A stretch of 9,748 bases of DNA from Akkermansia muciniphila (GCA_943324575.2 CALPMD020000026.1:1-9748); one strand, 5' to 3'. Positions 1 through 5,701 are shown, numbered from the stretch's first letter. The notes: generated by a model not told the origin, from the letters alone. Made by a program: numbers and translations.

Positions 1-16
1 AATTCAAAACAGCCCC

Positions 17-54
17 AAAAAATAAACCGCCATTCCACTCGGGAATGACGGTTT
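17..54 (-). terminator. Rho-independent terminator of the small unknown gene
   Basis: Read on the minus strand, AAACCG and CGGTTT pair, then one mismatch (T against G), then CATTCC pairs with GGAATG around a five-base loop. The stem is followed directly by the T-rich run TTTATTTTTT. It lies about 70 bases after the stop of the minus-strand gene at 124-558 and points the right way to end that transcript. On the plus strand no comparable T-run follows the hairpin, so it is probably one-directional. Confidence 0.8.
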
Positions 55-123
55 AGGTTCCGCACTGCGGCGGATTGATCAATTCTTATCTAATTCATTT
101 AAATAGGAATTCATCAAATAATT

Positions 124-558
124 TCAAGCAGCACTCGATTGTGCAGTTCCACCTGTCCCATCCGTTGGATGATTCAATACAACAGGAGCCTCCATCGTAA
201 CCACAGGCATCACCTTTTGGTGGGACGATTTTGGTTTTCTCTCACTCTGTCTAATATAACCGAATGAGCGATACAATCCTCCATCTTTTCCATGTTCAAG
301 GTCGCCCTTGATTGAACTAACGATTGAGTCCAACAACTTAGTCGCTGCCAGATCTTCATCAATTCTTTGCATTTTCAACCCTTCGAGCTCTTTTTCAAGG
401 GCCAAAATTTGTTCGCGCAATTCGATCGGCGGCGCGAGCGCTGCTTCTGCTTGTGCATAGGTTAAACCAGAAAAGCTGGATTGCGGTGCTTGAGATTTCC
501 AAGCTGATAGAGATACATTGATCCTATCCACTACTTTTGTTTTATGTCTTTTTGGCAT
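124..558 (-). CDS. Small protein of unknown function, 144 aa
   Basis: I do not assign a function. The protein has a basic N-terminus (MPKRHKTK), a short hydrophobic or amphipathic part, and a Glu/Lys/Leu-rich stretch at about residues 45-85 that should be helical and may form a coiled coil. A compact motif follows at about 85-108 (GDLEHGKDGGLY, then GYIRQSERK). The tail after residue 115 is low in complexity and rich in Pro, Thr, Gly and Ala, and is probably disordered. There is no signal peptide or membrane segment, so a cytoplasmic protein is likely. From memory, small proteins with a similar GD..HG...LY..GY.R.SERK motif occur in Verrucomicrobiota and related phyla without known function. 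I could not check this. The ATG at 558 is the only good start; no Shine-Dalgarno sequence precedes it. A terminator follows, so the gene looks monocistronic. Confidence 0.75.
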   Translation of the reverse strand: MPKRHKTKVVDRINVSLSAWKSQAPQSSFSGLTYAQAEAALAPPIELREQILALEKELEGLKMQRIDEDLAATKLLDSIVSSIKGDLEHGKDGGLYRSFGYIRQSERKPKSSHQKVMPVVTMEAPVVLNHPTDGTGGTAQSSAA

Positions 559-576
559 AATTTTTTAATTTAAGTA

Positions 577-595
577 ATAGTGCATCTCGCACTAT
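577..595 (-). promoter_or_regulatory. Perfect inverted repeat in the leader of the small unknown gene
   Basis: ATAGTGC and GCACTAT form a perfect 7-bp inverted repeat around a five-base centre, 18 bases before the ATG at 558. On the minus strand the upstream arm overlaps a TATAGT sequence (591-596) resembling a -10 box. The site could therefore be an operator over the promoter or a hairpin in a 5' leader. I found no convincing -35 partner at standard spacing. The symmetry is seen directly; the role is inferred. Confidence 0.45.
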
Positions 596-690
596 ACACC
601 TCATATTACACATCAAAATTAACAAATTCTATTTTAGGTCAAAAAAATTTAATTATTTTTAATTATTTTTTAATGAAATGATCAAATACC
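596..690. other. Very AT-rich intergenic spacer
   Basis: From 601 to 690 only 14 of 90 bases are G or C, against a clearly GC-rich right-hand part of the window. The stretch contains repeated AATTATTTTT words at 651-670. It separates the unknown minus-strand gene from the tandem-repeat region. It may carry the promoter of the minus-strand gene (a TTGACC lies at 637-642), but no complete promoter is convincing. Such AT-rich spacers are common in horizontally acquired DNA and are often bound by nucleoid proteins; that is inference here. Confidence 0.5.
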
Positions 691-1017
691 CTAGAATCAA
701 TCAAATATAGCGTCCTCTGGATCAACGATCCTCTCCAATGGATCAGTGATCTTGCCCAGCGGATCAATGATCTTTCCCAGTGGATCAGTGATCCTTCCCA
801 GTGGATCAGTGATCTTTTCCAGTGGATCAGTGATCTTTTCCAGTGGATCAGTGATCTTTTCCAGTGGATCAGTGATCCTTCCCAACGGATCAGTGATCTT
901 TCCCAACGGATCAGTGATCTTTTCCAATGGATCGACGATCTTTTGTCGTGGATCGACGCCGAAGCCGAGCGGCGGGCGAAAGAGGTGGAGGAACTGACGG
1001 GGGAAGTGCCGTTTTAG
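682..1017 (+). pseudogene. Start-less open frame with Trp-containing heptad repeats; probable gene remnant
   Basis: The plus-strand frame from 682 is open for 111 codons to a TAG at 1015. It translates the 21-bp tandem units as repeated seven-residue units of the type ISDLFQW, about eleven copies, with variants such as INDLSQW, ISDPSQW and IDDLLSW. A charged helical end follows (IDAEAERRAKEVEELTGEVPF, given loosely). Ile and Leu three residues apart in each heptad fit a coiled-coil a/d pattern. No ATG, GTG or TTG precedes the repeats in this frame. An in-frame ATG at 673 is followed by AAA and then TGA, so the frame seems broken or truncated at its 5' end. All units keep a length of 21, and the sensible charged tail argues that this strand and frame were once coding. 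The full gene may have had an N-terminal domain that is now lost. I do not recognise the family. Confidence 0.5.
719..970 (+). repeat. Tandem array of twelve 21-bp units
   Basis: The typical unit is GGATCAGTGATC followed by TTTTCCAGT. Units start every 21 bases from 719 to 950, with no insertion or deletion. Units 5, 6 and 7 (803-865) are identical, the outer units diverge, and the twelfth is recognisable only in its first half. This pattern of identical centre and worn edges is typical of repeats growing by slippage or unequal exchange. Each of the first eleven units contains two GATC tetramers, and the GATCA/TGATC pair makes a small interrupted palindrome. The unit length keeps the reading frame of the heptad-repeat protein. 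Confidence 0.9.
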
Positions 1018-1029
1018 GTGGGGGCGACT

Positions 1030-1440
1030 TTACGGCTGCCTTTGACCCGGTTCGGCAGCGAGGTCGATCTGGGGCAGAACGCGGAAATGGCTGTCGCGGG
1101 TGGCCAGTTCGCCGCGGCATTCTTGGGTGATGGCGGCGATCCAGATGTCGTTGGTCGGAATGGGCGTGCCTTGGATTTGGAGCTGGAGGAGAAGCTCGCT
1201 GTAGATTTCCGCCGTGCGGAGGGTCACAGGGAAAACGTGGACCTGGGGTTCTTTGAGGAAGGCGTGGAGTTTTTTGAGGTTTTCCTCCAGCACCTTACCT
1301 TTGCGGAAGCCGTGGAGGAGTTCGCCCACGACGATGGATGGCAGGATCACTCGATCCGCAATTGCGACCTTCTGGTGCCAATGGCCACTTTTCCGCCAGT
1401 CGCTGTAGGCGTTGGTGTCTAGCACGAGAATCAGCTCCAT
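1030..1440 (-). CDS. VapC-type PIN-domain ribonuclease toxin, 136 aa
   Basis: This is the toxin of a type II toxin-antitoxin pair, a PIN-domain RNase expected to cut RNA in a Mg/Mn-dependent way when freed from its antitoxin. The four acidic active-site residues of the PIN fold are visible: Asp8 in VLDTNAYSDW, Glu40 in IVVGELL, Asp98 in PTNDIWIAA, and Asp116 in TRDSHF. The length is normal for the family, and the C-terminus after about residue 125 is a short Gln/Pro/Ala tail. The start overlaps the end of the antitoxin gene by 10 bases (ATGGAGCTGA, 1431-1440), which suggests translational coupling. It converges with the heptad-repeat remnant, the two stops lying 12 bp apart. Subfamily and target RNA cannot be told from sequence. 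Confidence 0.9.
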   Translation of the reverse strand: MELILVLDTNAYSDWRKSGHWHQKVAIADRVILPSIVVGELLHGFRKGKVLEENLKKLHAFLKEPQVHVFPVTLRTAEIYSELLLQLQIQGTPIPTNDIWIAAITQECRGELATRDSHFRVLPQIDLAAEPGQRQP

Positions 1441-1679
1441 AGTTCAGAGTCGATGCGTTTGAGGTCTTTATCTAAAAATTCATCCCACTCGGCCCCGAAG
1501 TCGGAGTCCCCCGCGTAGGCGTCGAGGTTGGTTTTCTTCACGGGTTCCGCATGAGCACCTAGGCCACGACGCAGGGCATCGACCAGCACTTGATTCATCG
1601 AGACTTTGAGCCGCGATGCTTCCTCTCGGGCCTTTTCAACCCAAGCTTCATCCACCCGACGAATCGTCACTTGAGCCAT
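1431..1679 (-). CDS. VapB/FitA-type ribbon-helix-helix antitoxin, 82 aa
   Basis: This is the cognate antitoxin of the PIN toxin that follows. Residues 2-8 (AQVTIRR) form the DNA-contacting beta strand of a ribbon-helix-helix domain; helices follow at about 10-24 and 27-40, with SMNQVLVDALRRGL as the second. The acidic, aromatic C-terminal part (about 50-82, with AEWDEFLDKDL and IDSELW) is where such antitoxins wrap the toxin. In the family the antitoxin, alone or in complex with the toxin, represses its own promoter. Two TGCATGCA boxes in the promoter fit this. The gene has no Shine-Dalgarno sequence, and the predicted transcription start falls on or next to its ATG, so the message may be leaderless. 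Confidence 0.85.
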   Translation of the reverse strand: MAQVTIRRVDEAWVEKAREEASRLKVSMNQVLVDALRRGLGAHAEPVKKTNLDAYAGDSDFGAEWDEFLDKDLKRIDSELWS

Positions 1680-1714
1680 GCATGCACTCTAGCCATGAAA
1701 ATGCATGCAGTCAA
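1679..1714 (-). promoter_or_regulatory. Promoter and candidate operator of the toxin-antitoxin operon
   Basis: On the minus strand TTGACT (1709-1714) and TAGAGT (1686-1691) are separated by exactly 17 bases, a good sigma-70-like layout. The -10 box ends seven bases before the antitoxin ATG at 1679. Two copies of the self-complementary octamer TGCATGCA lie at 1679-1686 and 1702-1709, 23 bases apart. One touches the -35 box and the other spans the end of the -10 box and the predicted start point. A dimeric ribbon-helix-helix antitoxin bound there would block RNA polymerase. Sites and spacing are seen in the sequence; binding is inferred. Confidence 0.6.
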
Positions 1715-1900
1715 GGCTGGCTCTTTTAACGGTAAGGATCCGATGCGCAGGTTGAGTGGCCTTTTTGGAATTTGAACCACAGATGAACAAGATTCACGCA
1801 GATGGGGAGAGATGTAGAGGAATCAATGCGCCGTTGGCGCGGGGAGATTTTTGCATCGATGATTGCTCGGATCCCTTCCACTAAGGATCCATTTGAAAAG
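1715..1900. other. Gene-free spacer between antitoxin promoter and tRNA-Leu
   Basis: I see no credible gene here. There is an AACCACAGATGAACA-type segment at 1775-1806. A short GCGCC-GTT-GGCGC hairpin lies at 1828-1840. An imperfect inverted repeat built from two GGATCC sites (GGATCCTT and AAGGGATCC on the minus strand) lies at 1869-1890. The last lies 10 bases beyond the 3' end of the tRNA and could stop or process its transcript, but no T-run follows it. Open frames crossing this stretch look like chance. Confidence 0.5.
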
Positions 1901-1982
1901 TGCCGGGAACAGGACTCGAACCTGCACACCTTTCGATACCAGAACCTAAATCTGGCGCGTCTACCAATTCCGCCATCCCGGC
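1901..1982 (-). tRNA. tRNA-Leu, anticodon UAG
   Basis: The gene folds as a class II tRNA of 82 nt. The acceptor GCCGGGA pairs with TCCCGGC, followed by discriminator A; CCA is not encoded. The anticodon stem CCAGA/TCTGG encloses the seven-base loop TTTAGGT, which gives anticodon TAG. A long variable region (about 13 nt with a small ATC-GAAA-GGT stem) is typical of leucine tRNA. The T arm is GCAGG-TTCGAGT-CCTGT. It reads CUN leucine codons, mainly CUA/CUG. It lies 13 bp after the methyltransferase stop on the same strand, so the two may share a transcript. Confidence 0.97.
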
Positions 1983-1995
1983 TCGCGGGCGCATC

Positions 1996-3183
1996 CTAGC
2001 GGGATTGATGGGGTGGGCAAGCCTGCAATGCAAGGCGATGACAATCTGCGGCGGAAGGTCCTGGCGCGGCTTGGTTCCAAGAGAGCTCTAACACGTGAAA
2101 ACTGCCGCCGAGGTGCGCGGGGTGGGTGAGGGTTTGGAATTGGCGCAGCTCTGCACTGGCGGTTTGGCCTTCGAGGCTGAGCAACCATTCGCGACCGATC
2201 TGGGTGAGCCACGCGCCTTGGTTGCGGAAGACCGTGGGTTGGCAACCCAGCGCGATCGCGGCTTCCGCCACGGCGGTGAAGTCGACGTGGGCGGTGATGT
2301 CCATTTCGCCGGGGGTGGCCAGCGGGTCTTCGGCGGCGCGGTGTTTGGAAAAGGTGCGGAGGGTGCCGGTTTTGCGGTCGGGGTGGTAGTATTCGGGCCG
2401 CGCGAAGCCGTAGTCGGGCCACAGCAGCAAGCCGGCGGTGAGGCTGCGGGTGAGCGGTTCGAGGAAGTCGGAAAAGTTCGTGCGCACTTCGGTGCGGTAG
2501 CCATCGGGGAAGTCGTCGCCTAACCGTGCGAGGGCTTCTCGCAGAGTGGCATCGGTGATGGGATGCATTTCCCAGCCGAGCTGATCGTCACGATTGATGG
2601 CGACGCGGCATTCGCTCCAGCGGTTTTCATTTCGTTCCACGACGTGAAAGGGCAGGGCGTCTAGCAGCTCGTTGCCGAAGGCGATGCCGGGCCGGGGATC
2701 TGCAACAAGTTCGCTGGCATCGGTGAGGAAGCGCGTTTGTCGGTCAAAGGTGGCGAGCTTTTCACGCTGGGCGGCCTGCAGGCGGGGAAGCGGTTCGGGG
2801 ATGGCGTATTCGAGCGCGGAAAATGCCTTTGGATCGAGCTGTGCGATCGCTTGGAGAATGTCGTGGGCGAGGCTGCCATCGTGCGCACCACATTCGATGA
2901 TTCTCCAGCGGGCGGGCGATCCCAGAGTGCGCCATTCGTGGAGAAAGCGCCGAGCCAGCAGTTCTCCGAACAAGGGGCCGACACTCACGCTGGTGAAAAA
3001 GTCGCCGTCGCGCCCGACTTGGCGCGTTTCGCGGGCATAGTAACCCAGTGTGGGCTCGTACAGGGCCAGGGCCATGAAATCGGCGAAGCGCAGCGGACCG
3101 TCGCGCTGGATCCGTTCGCGCAAAATCGCAGCCAATGAAGGGGTTGCGGGCGGGCGGCCAATCGGATAGTCTGGCACTCGCAT
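1996..3183 (-). CDS. MidA/NDUFAF7-family SAM-dependent methyltransferase, 395 aa
   Basis: This belongs to the MidA family (COG1565). The eukaryotic member NDUFAF7 methylates an arginine in a complex I subunit; the bacterial role is not settled. Family signatures appear in order: LGYYA near residue 46 and GDFFTSVSVGPLFGELLARR at 60-79; the SAM-binding loop in IIECGAHDGSLAHDIL at 95-110; GNELLDALPFHVVER at 170-184; DYGF at 257-260; and DPLATPGEMDITAHVDF at 286-302. Length is normal. No signal peptide or membrane segment is seen, so it is cytoplasmic. I chose the ATG at 3183 because AAGGGG sits just before it. An ATG at 3222 or 3231 would lengthen the N-terminus and collide with the divergent gene. 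It diverges from the penicillin-binding protein gene and is followed by tRNA-Leu. Confidence 0.88.
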   Translation of the reverse strand: MRVPDYPIGRPPATPSLAAILRERIQRDGPLRFADFMALALYEPTLGYYARETRQVGRDGDFFTSVSVGPLFGELLARRFLHEWRTLGSPARWRIIECGAHDGSLAHDILQAIAQLDPKAFSALEYAIPEPLPRLQAAQREKLATFDRQTRFLTDASELVADPRPGIAFGNELLDALPFHVVERNENRWSECRVAINRDDQLGWEMHPITDATLREALARLGDDFPDGYRTEVRTNFSDFLEPLTRSLTAGLLLWPDYGFARPEYYHPDRKTGTLRTFSKHRAAEDPLATPGEMDITAHVDFTAVAEAAIALGCQPTVFRNQGAWLTQIGREWLLSLEGQTASAELRQFQTLTHPAHLGGSFHVLELSWNQAAPGPSAADCHRLALQACPPHQSR

Positions 3184-3220
3184 GACCCCTTCAAAGGGTG
3201 GTGATGAATCCGGATCCGGC
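3184..3220. promoter_or_regulatory. Short divergent intergenic region with palindromes
   Basis: This gap must serve the starts of two divergent genes. It contains the perfect palindrome CCGGATCCGG at 3210-3219 and an imperfect 15-bp one, ACCCCTTCAAAGGGT, at 3185-3199. The latter overlaps the AAGGGG ribosome-binding sequence of the minus-strand gene. For the plus-strand gene a weak TTGCGG/TAGTCT pair lies inside the start of the methyltransferase gene, but it is not convincing. Promoters of the two genes probably lie inside each other's 5' ends. Confidence 0.3.
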
Positions 3221-5638
3221 ATGGCAATCATTCAAAAATCGAACCAGATGAAGAGGGTCAAGCGCCGCTTCTACAAGCGCAAAAGCTTATGGATTCCGGT
3301 CTTCTTGCTGGTTTTGATCTCGGGCATGGCGGGGTTGATTTTTATCGACGGCTACACCCGTCATTACCGGTTGCGTGCTGCGACTTATGATCTGGAACGC
3401 ATCAATGACCTAGAGGAGCCGAGCGTGATCCTAGACCGCAACGGCAAGGAAATCGGGCGGATCTTTGTGCAGAACCGCAGTGTGATCCCGATCGAGCAGG
3501 TTCCCCAGATATTCATCGACGCGCTGCGTGCGGGGGAGGACTCGCGATTTCTCAGTCATCACGGCGTGGACTACATCGGTGTGGCGCGGGCGATCATGCT
3601 CAATGCCAAAGGGGGCAACCAAGGAGCCAGCACCATCACGCAGCAGTTAGCACGCAATGCCTATAACCTGAAAGAAGAGGCGGTGTTGCGCAGCGAGACC
3701 ACGATCCAGCGGAAAATGGTCGAGGCCTTCCTTTCGCGGCGGATTGAAGACCGCTACACCAAGCGGGAGATTCTCCATTTCTATCTGAATCGGATTTACT
3801 TTGGCAGCGGCTTTTACGGCATCCGTTCGGCGGCGCTGGGATACTATGGCAAGGAGCCACTCGATCTCACGCTGGGCGAATGTGCTTCGTTGGTGACCTT
3901 GATCAAAAATCCGAATGGCCGTTCGCCCTTGAATAATCCCGAGCTGAATCGGGAGGGCCGCAATTATGTGCTCGGCCGGATGCGGGAGGAGCGGATGATT
4001 TCCTCTGCAGATCTGGTGAAGTACCAGGAATCGCCGCTGGGTCTCAATCCGCAGCCGCTGCGCCGCGGGACCTCGCACTTGTACGAACGCATCGCCGATG
4101 CAGTGGGCAAGGCGCTGGGTGAAGATGCGCTGGAATCCGGCAAGTTCAAGGTTCACACCACGATTCTAGCGGAGGCGCAGAACGCCGCCCAAAAGGCATT
4201 GTTAGAAAGCCTGTCCAAGGCAGAGACGCGGCCCGGCTACTCGAAGCCGAGATATGCGGATTATCATAAAAACAGCGGCAAGCCTGCGGAATACCTGCAA
4301 GGAGCCGTGCTAATGATCGATCACCAAACGGGCGAGGTGCTGGCCCATGTCGGCGGTCGTGACTATGCCCAAGTGCCGTATGATTTCATCGAACAAGGCA
4401 AGCGCCCGCTGGGTACTGCGTTTTTTCCATTCATCTACGCTGCTGGGCTAGGCAGCAATCAGACGCCCGCCACGCTGGTGGAGGATGAGCCGATGGATAA
4501 TCGTGCGGTGATGGTCGGCGGGCGCGAGGGGATTCTTGGGGAATGGGGGATGGAAGTCGCATCGCCAATCTATCAGGGCAAGGTGACTCCACGCATCGCG
4601 TTGGAGGATTCGAAGATCGCCGCCACCGTGCGTTTTGCCGGGCAGGTGGGACTCCAACAAGTCGTCGATACCAGCGTCGCTTTTGGTTTGTCGTTGCGTA
4701 AAGCCGAGTTGCTGCCGCGGCTGGCCGTCGGATTCGAGGAAGTCTCGATGAAGCAAGCCGTGCGGGCGATGGCGACCTTTCCGCTGGAAGGGATGGCTGC
4801 GACGGACACGCTGATTTATTTGGATCGGGTCGAAAATGCGCAGGGTCGGGTGATCTATCGACGTCCACGCACCGCGAAAACGTCGCGGCGCGTCATCGAT
4901 GCGGCCACAGCGTGGCAAGTCCACAGCATGATGGCGGGATCGCTCTTTCGTGGCAGCTCGAAAGGGGTTTTGGACGGGATGATCGAGAAGCCCTTCAATG
5001 GCGCGGGCAAAGGCGGCTCCACTCATGACTTCGCCGATACGTGGTTCTTGGGCTATAATAAGCGGGTCACCTGCGGCGTTTGGACGGGATTTTTGATGGG
5101 CAATGGCGAGCCGATTTACCCCGGTGCTTTCAGTCGCGACCTGTCGATGCCCGTGTGGCAGGCGGCGATGAATGCCGCGGCACCATTTTTTGGCGGCGAA
5201 AACCGGACGAAGCCTGCAGAGATCGCCGAGGTCTCGATTTGTTCCATCACGGGCCAGCGAGCGACTCAGTTTTGCCAAGAGCATGTGGATGACGCGAGTT
5301 CCTCGAAAATCCGTTCGCGCTCGACCGCGATGACGGAGTACTTCCGCAAGGGCACGGAGAACTTACCCTATTGCACGTTACACTCCGGGGCTGGGATTCT
5401 CGCTGAAGGTGCGGCGCCAGAGGCTGCGGCATTGGACGTCGTGCCCGTGCGTCCGAAGTTGCCGGTGATTGTTGGGGACGACCCTTACCACACCGAGGCG
5501 CCAAGCTTTGCCACGACCTCTGCCGAGCCTGGCGTGGTTCGCCGCCGCACCAACGTACTGGACAGTCTAGACCTCGGCGATGTGGAGGAAGGGATTCAGA
5601 TCAAGCGTTTGCCGCGTTTGAAAATCAATGACGAGTGA
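3221..5638 (+). CDS. Class A penicillin-binding protein with degenerate transpeptidase domain, about 805 aa
   Basis: This is a bifunctional-type cell-wall enzyme anchored in the inner membrane. Numbered from the ATG at 3221, it has a basic cytoplasmic start, one membrane segment at about 23-42, and then a family 51 glycosyltransferase domain. That domain looks complete: catalytic Glu106 in GEDSRFLSHHGVD, GASTITQQLARN at 135-146, then RKMVEAFLSRRIE and YLNRIYFG. A transpeptidase fold of usual length follows, but its active-site motifs are changed. The SxxK serine and lysine are Thr399 and Phe402 (GTAFFPF), SxN is SKI at 464-466, and KTG is KGG at 597-599. The C-terminus has spaced cysteines (674, 685, 718) and the EYFRKGTENLPYCTLH segment seen in some PBP1A-like proteins. 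I infer a working glycan polymerase with a non-catalytic, perhaps structural, transpeptidase domain. Alternative starts are ATG 3182 and ATG 3248; 3221 avoids the divergent gene and has GGA six bases upstream. Confidence 0.9.
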   Translation: MAIIQKSNQMKRVKRRFYKRKSLWIPVFLLVLISGMAGLIFIDGYTRHYRLRAATYDLERINDLEEPSVILDRNGKEIGRIFVQNRSVIPIEQVPQIFIDALRAGEDSRFLSHHGVDYIGVARAIMLNAKGGNQGASTITQQLARNAYNLKEEAVLRSETTIQRKMVEAFLSRRIEDRYTKREILHFYLNRIYFGSGFYGIRSAALGYYGKEPLDLTLGECASLVTLIKNPNGRSPLNNPELNREGRNYVLGRMREERMISSADLVKYQESPLGLNPQPLRRGTSHLYERIADAVGKALGEDALESGKFKVHTTILAEAQNAAQKALLESLSKAETRPGYSKPRYADYHKNSGKPAEYLQGAVLMIDHQTGEVLAHVGGRDYAQVPYDFIEQGKRPLGTAFFPFIYAAGLGSNQTPATLVEDEPMDNRAVMVGGREGILGEWGMEVASPIYQGKVTPRIALEDSKIAATVRFAGQVGLQQVVDTSVAFGLSLRKAELLPRLAVGFEEVSMKQAVRAMATFPLEGMAATDTLIYLDRVENAQGRVIYRRPRTAKTSRRVIDAATAWQVHSMMAGSLFRGSSKGVLDGMIEKPFNGAGKGGSTHDFADTWFLGYNKRVTCGVWTGFLMGNGEPIYPGAFSRDLSMPVWQAAMNAAAPFFGGENRTKPAEIAEVSICSITGQRATQFCQEHVDDASSSKIRSRSTAMTEYFRKGTENLPYCTLHSGAGILAEGAAPEAAALDVVPVRPKLPVIVGDDPYHTEAPSFATTSAEPGVVRRRTNVLDSLDLGDVEEGIQIKRLPRLKINDE

Positions 5639-5662
5639 TTCTTGCGGGTTGAAAAGTCAGTC

Positions 5663-5692
5663 TTGCGCATTGTTATTAGAACAGGCTATGTC
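5663..5692 (+). promoter_or_regulatory. Candidate promoter with operator-like palindrome for the metal importer operon
   Basis: TTGCGC (5663-5668) and TATGTC (5687-5692) are 18 bases apart and weakly match a sigma-70 promoter. Within the spacer lies TGTTATTAGAACA (5671-5683), a 13-bp near-palindrome in which TGTTAT and AGAACA match at five of six positions. Its half-site resembles those of Fur/Zur-family metal regulators. A repressor there would block the promoter. The sequence symmetry is real; regulator identity and promoter use are inferred. Confidence 0.35.
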
Positions 5693-5701
5693 ATTGGCGT
5701 A

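Noticed and set aside
697..927. Minus-strand open frame with repeated ITDPLEK-type heptads over the tandem array
   Set aside because: It starts only at TTG inside the array, and its upstream extension is not protein-like. The plus-strand frame ends in a credible charged helix and stop, so the minus frame is probably the complement shadow.
719..970. CRISPR array
   Set aside because: The units are contiguous 21-bp tandem copies with no unique spacers between them.
746..997. Plus-strand open frame reading the array as SGSVIFS repeats
   Set aside because: It is a by-product of a 21-bp period with no stop in this frame. It starts inside the array, and its tail (Arg/Gly/Lys) lacks protein-like character compared with the ISDLFQW frame.
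673..1017. UGA read as tryptophan, giving an intact repeat gene from ATG 673
   Set aside because: Other genes in the window use TGA as a normal stop (penicillin-binding protein, SitA, ATPase, permeases), so recoding is not supported.
1869..1890. Terminator of tRNA-Leu
   Set aside because: The GGATCC-based inverted repeat has a bulge and no T-run after it, so it is described only as part of the spacer.
1802..1999. Plus-strand open frame of 65 aa overlapping the tRNA
   Set aside because: Half of it is the antisense translation of tRNA-Leu, a well-known source of false genes.
4448..5284. Long minus-strand open frame (278 aa) inside the penicillin-binding protein gene
   Set aside because: It is fully covered by a well-supported gene, has no recognisable domain, and shows the Arg/His/Pro-rich composition typical of shadows in GC-rich DNA.
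5639..5701. Terminator after the penicillin-binding protein gene
   Set aside because: No stem followed by a T-run is visible. Read-through into sitABCD cannot be excluded.
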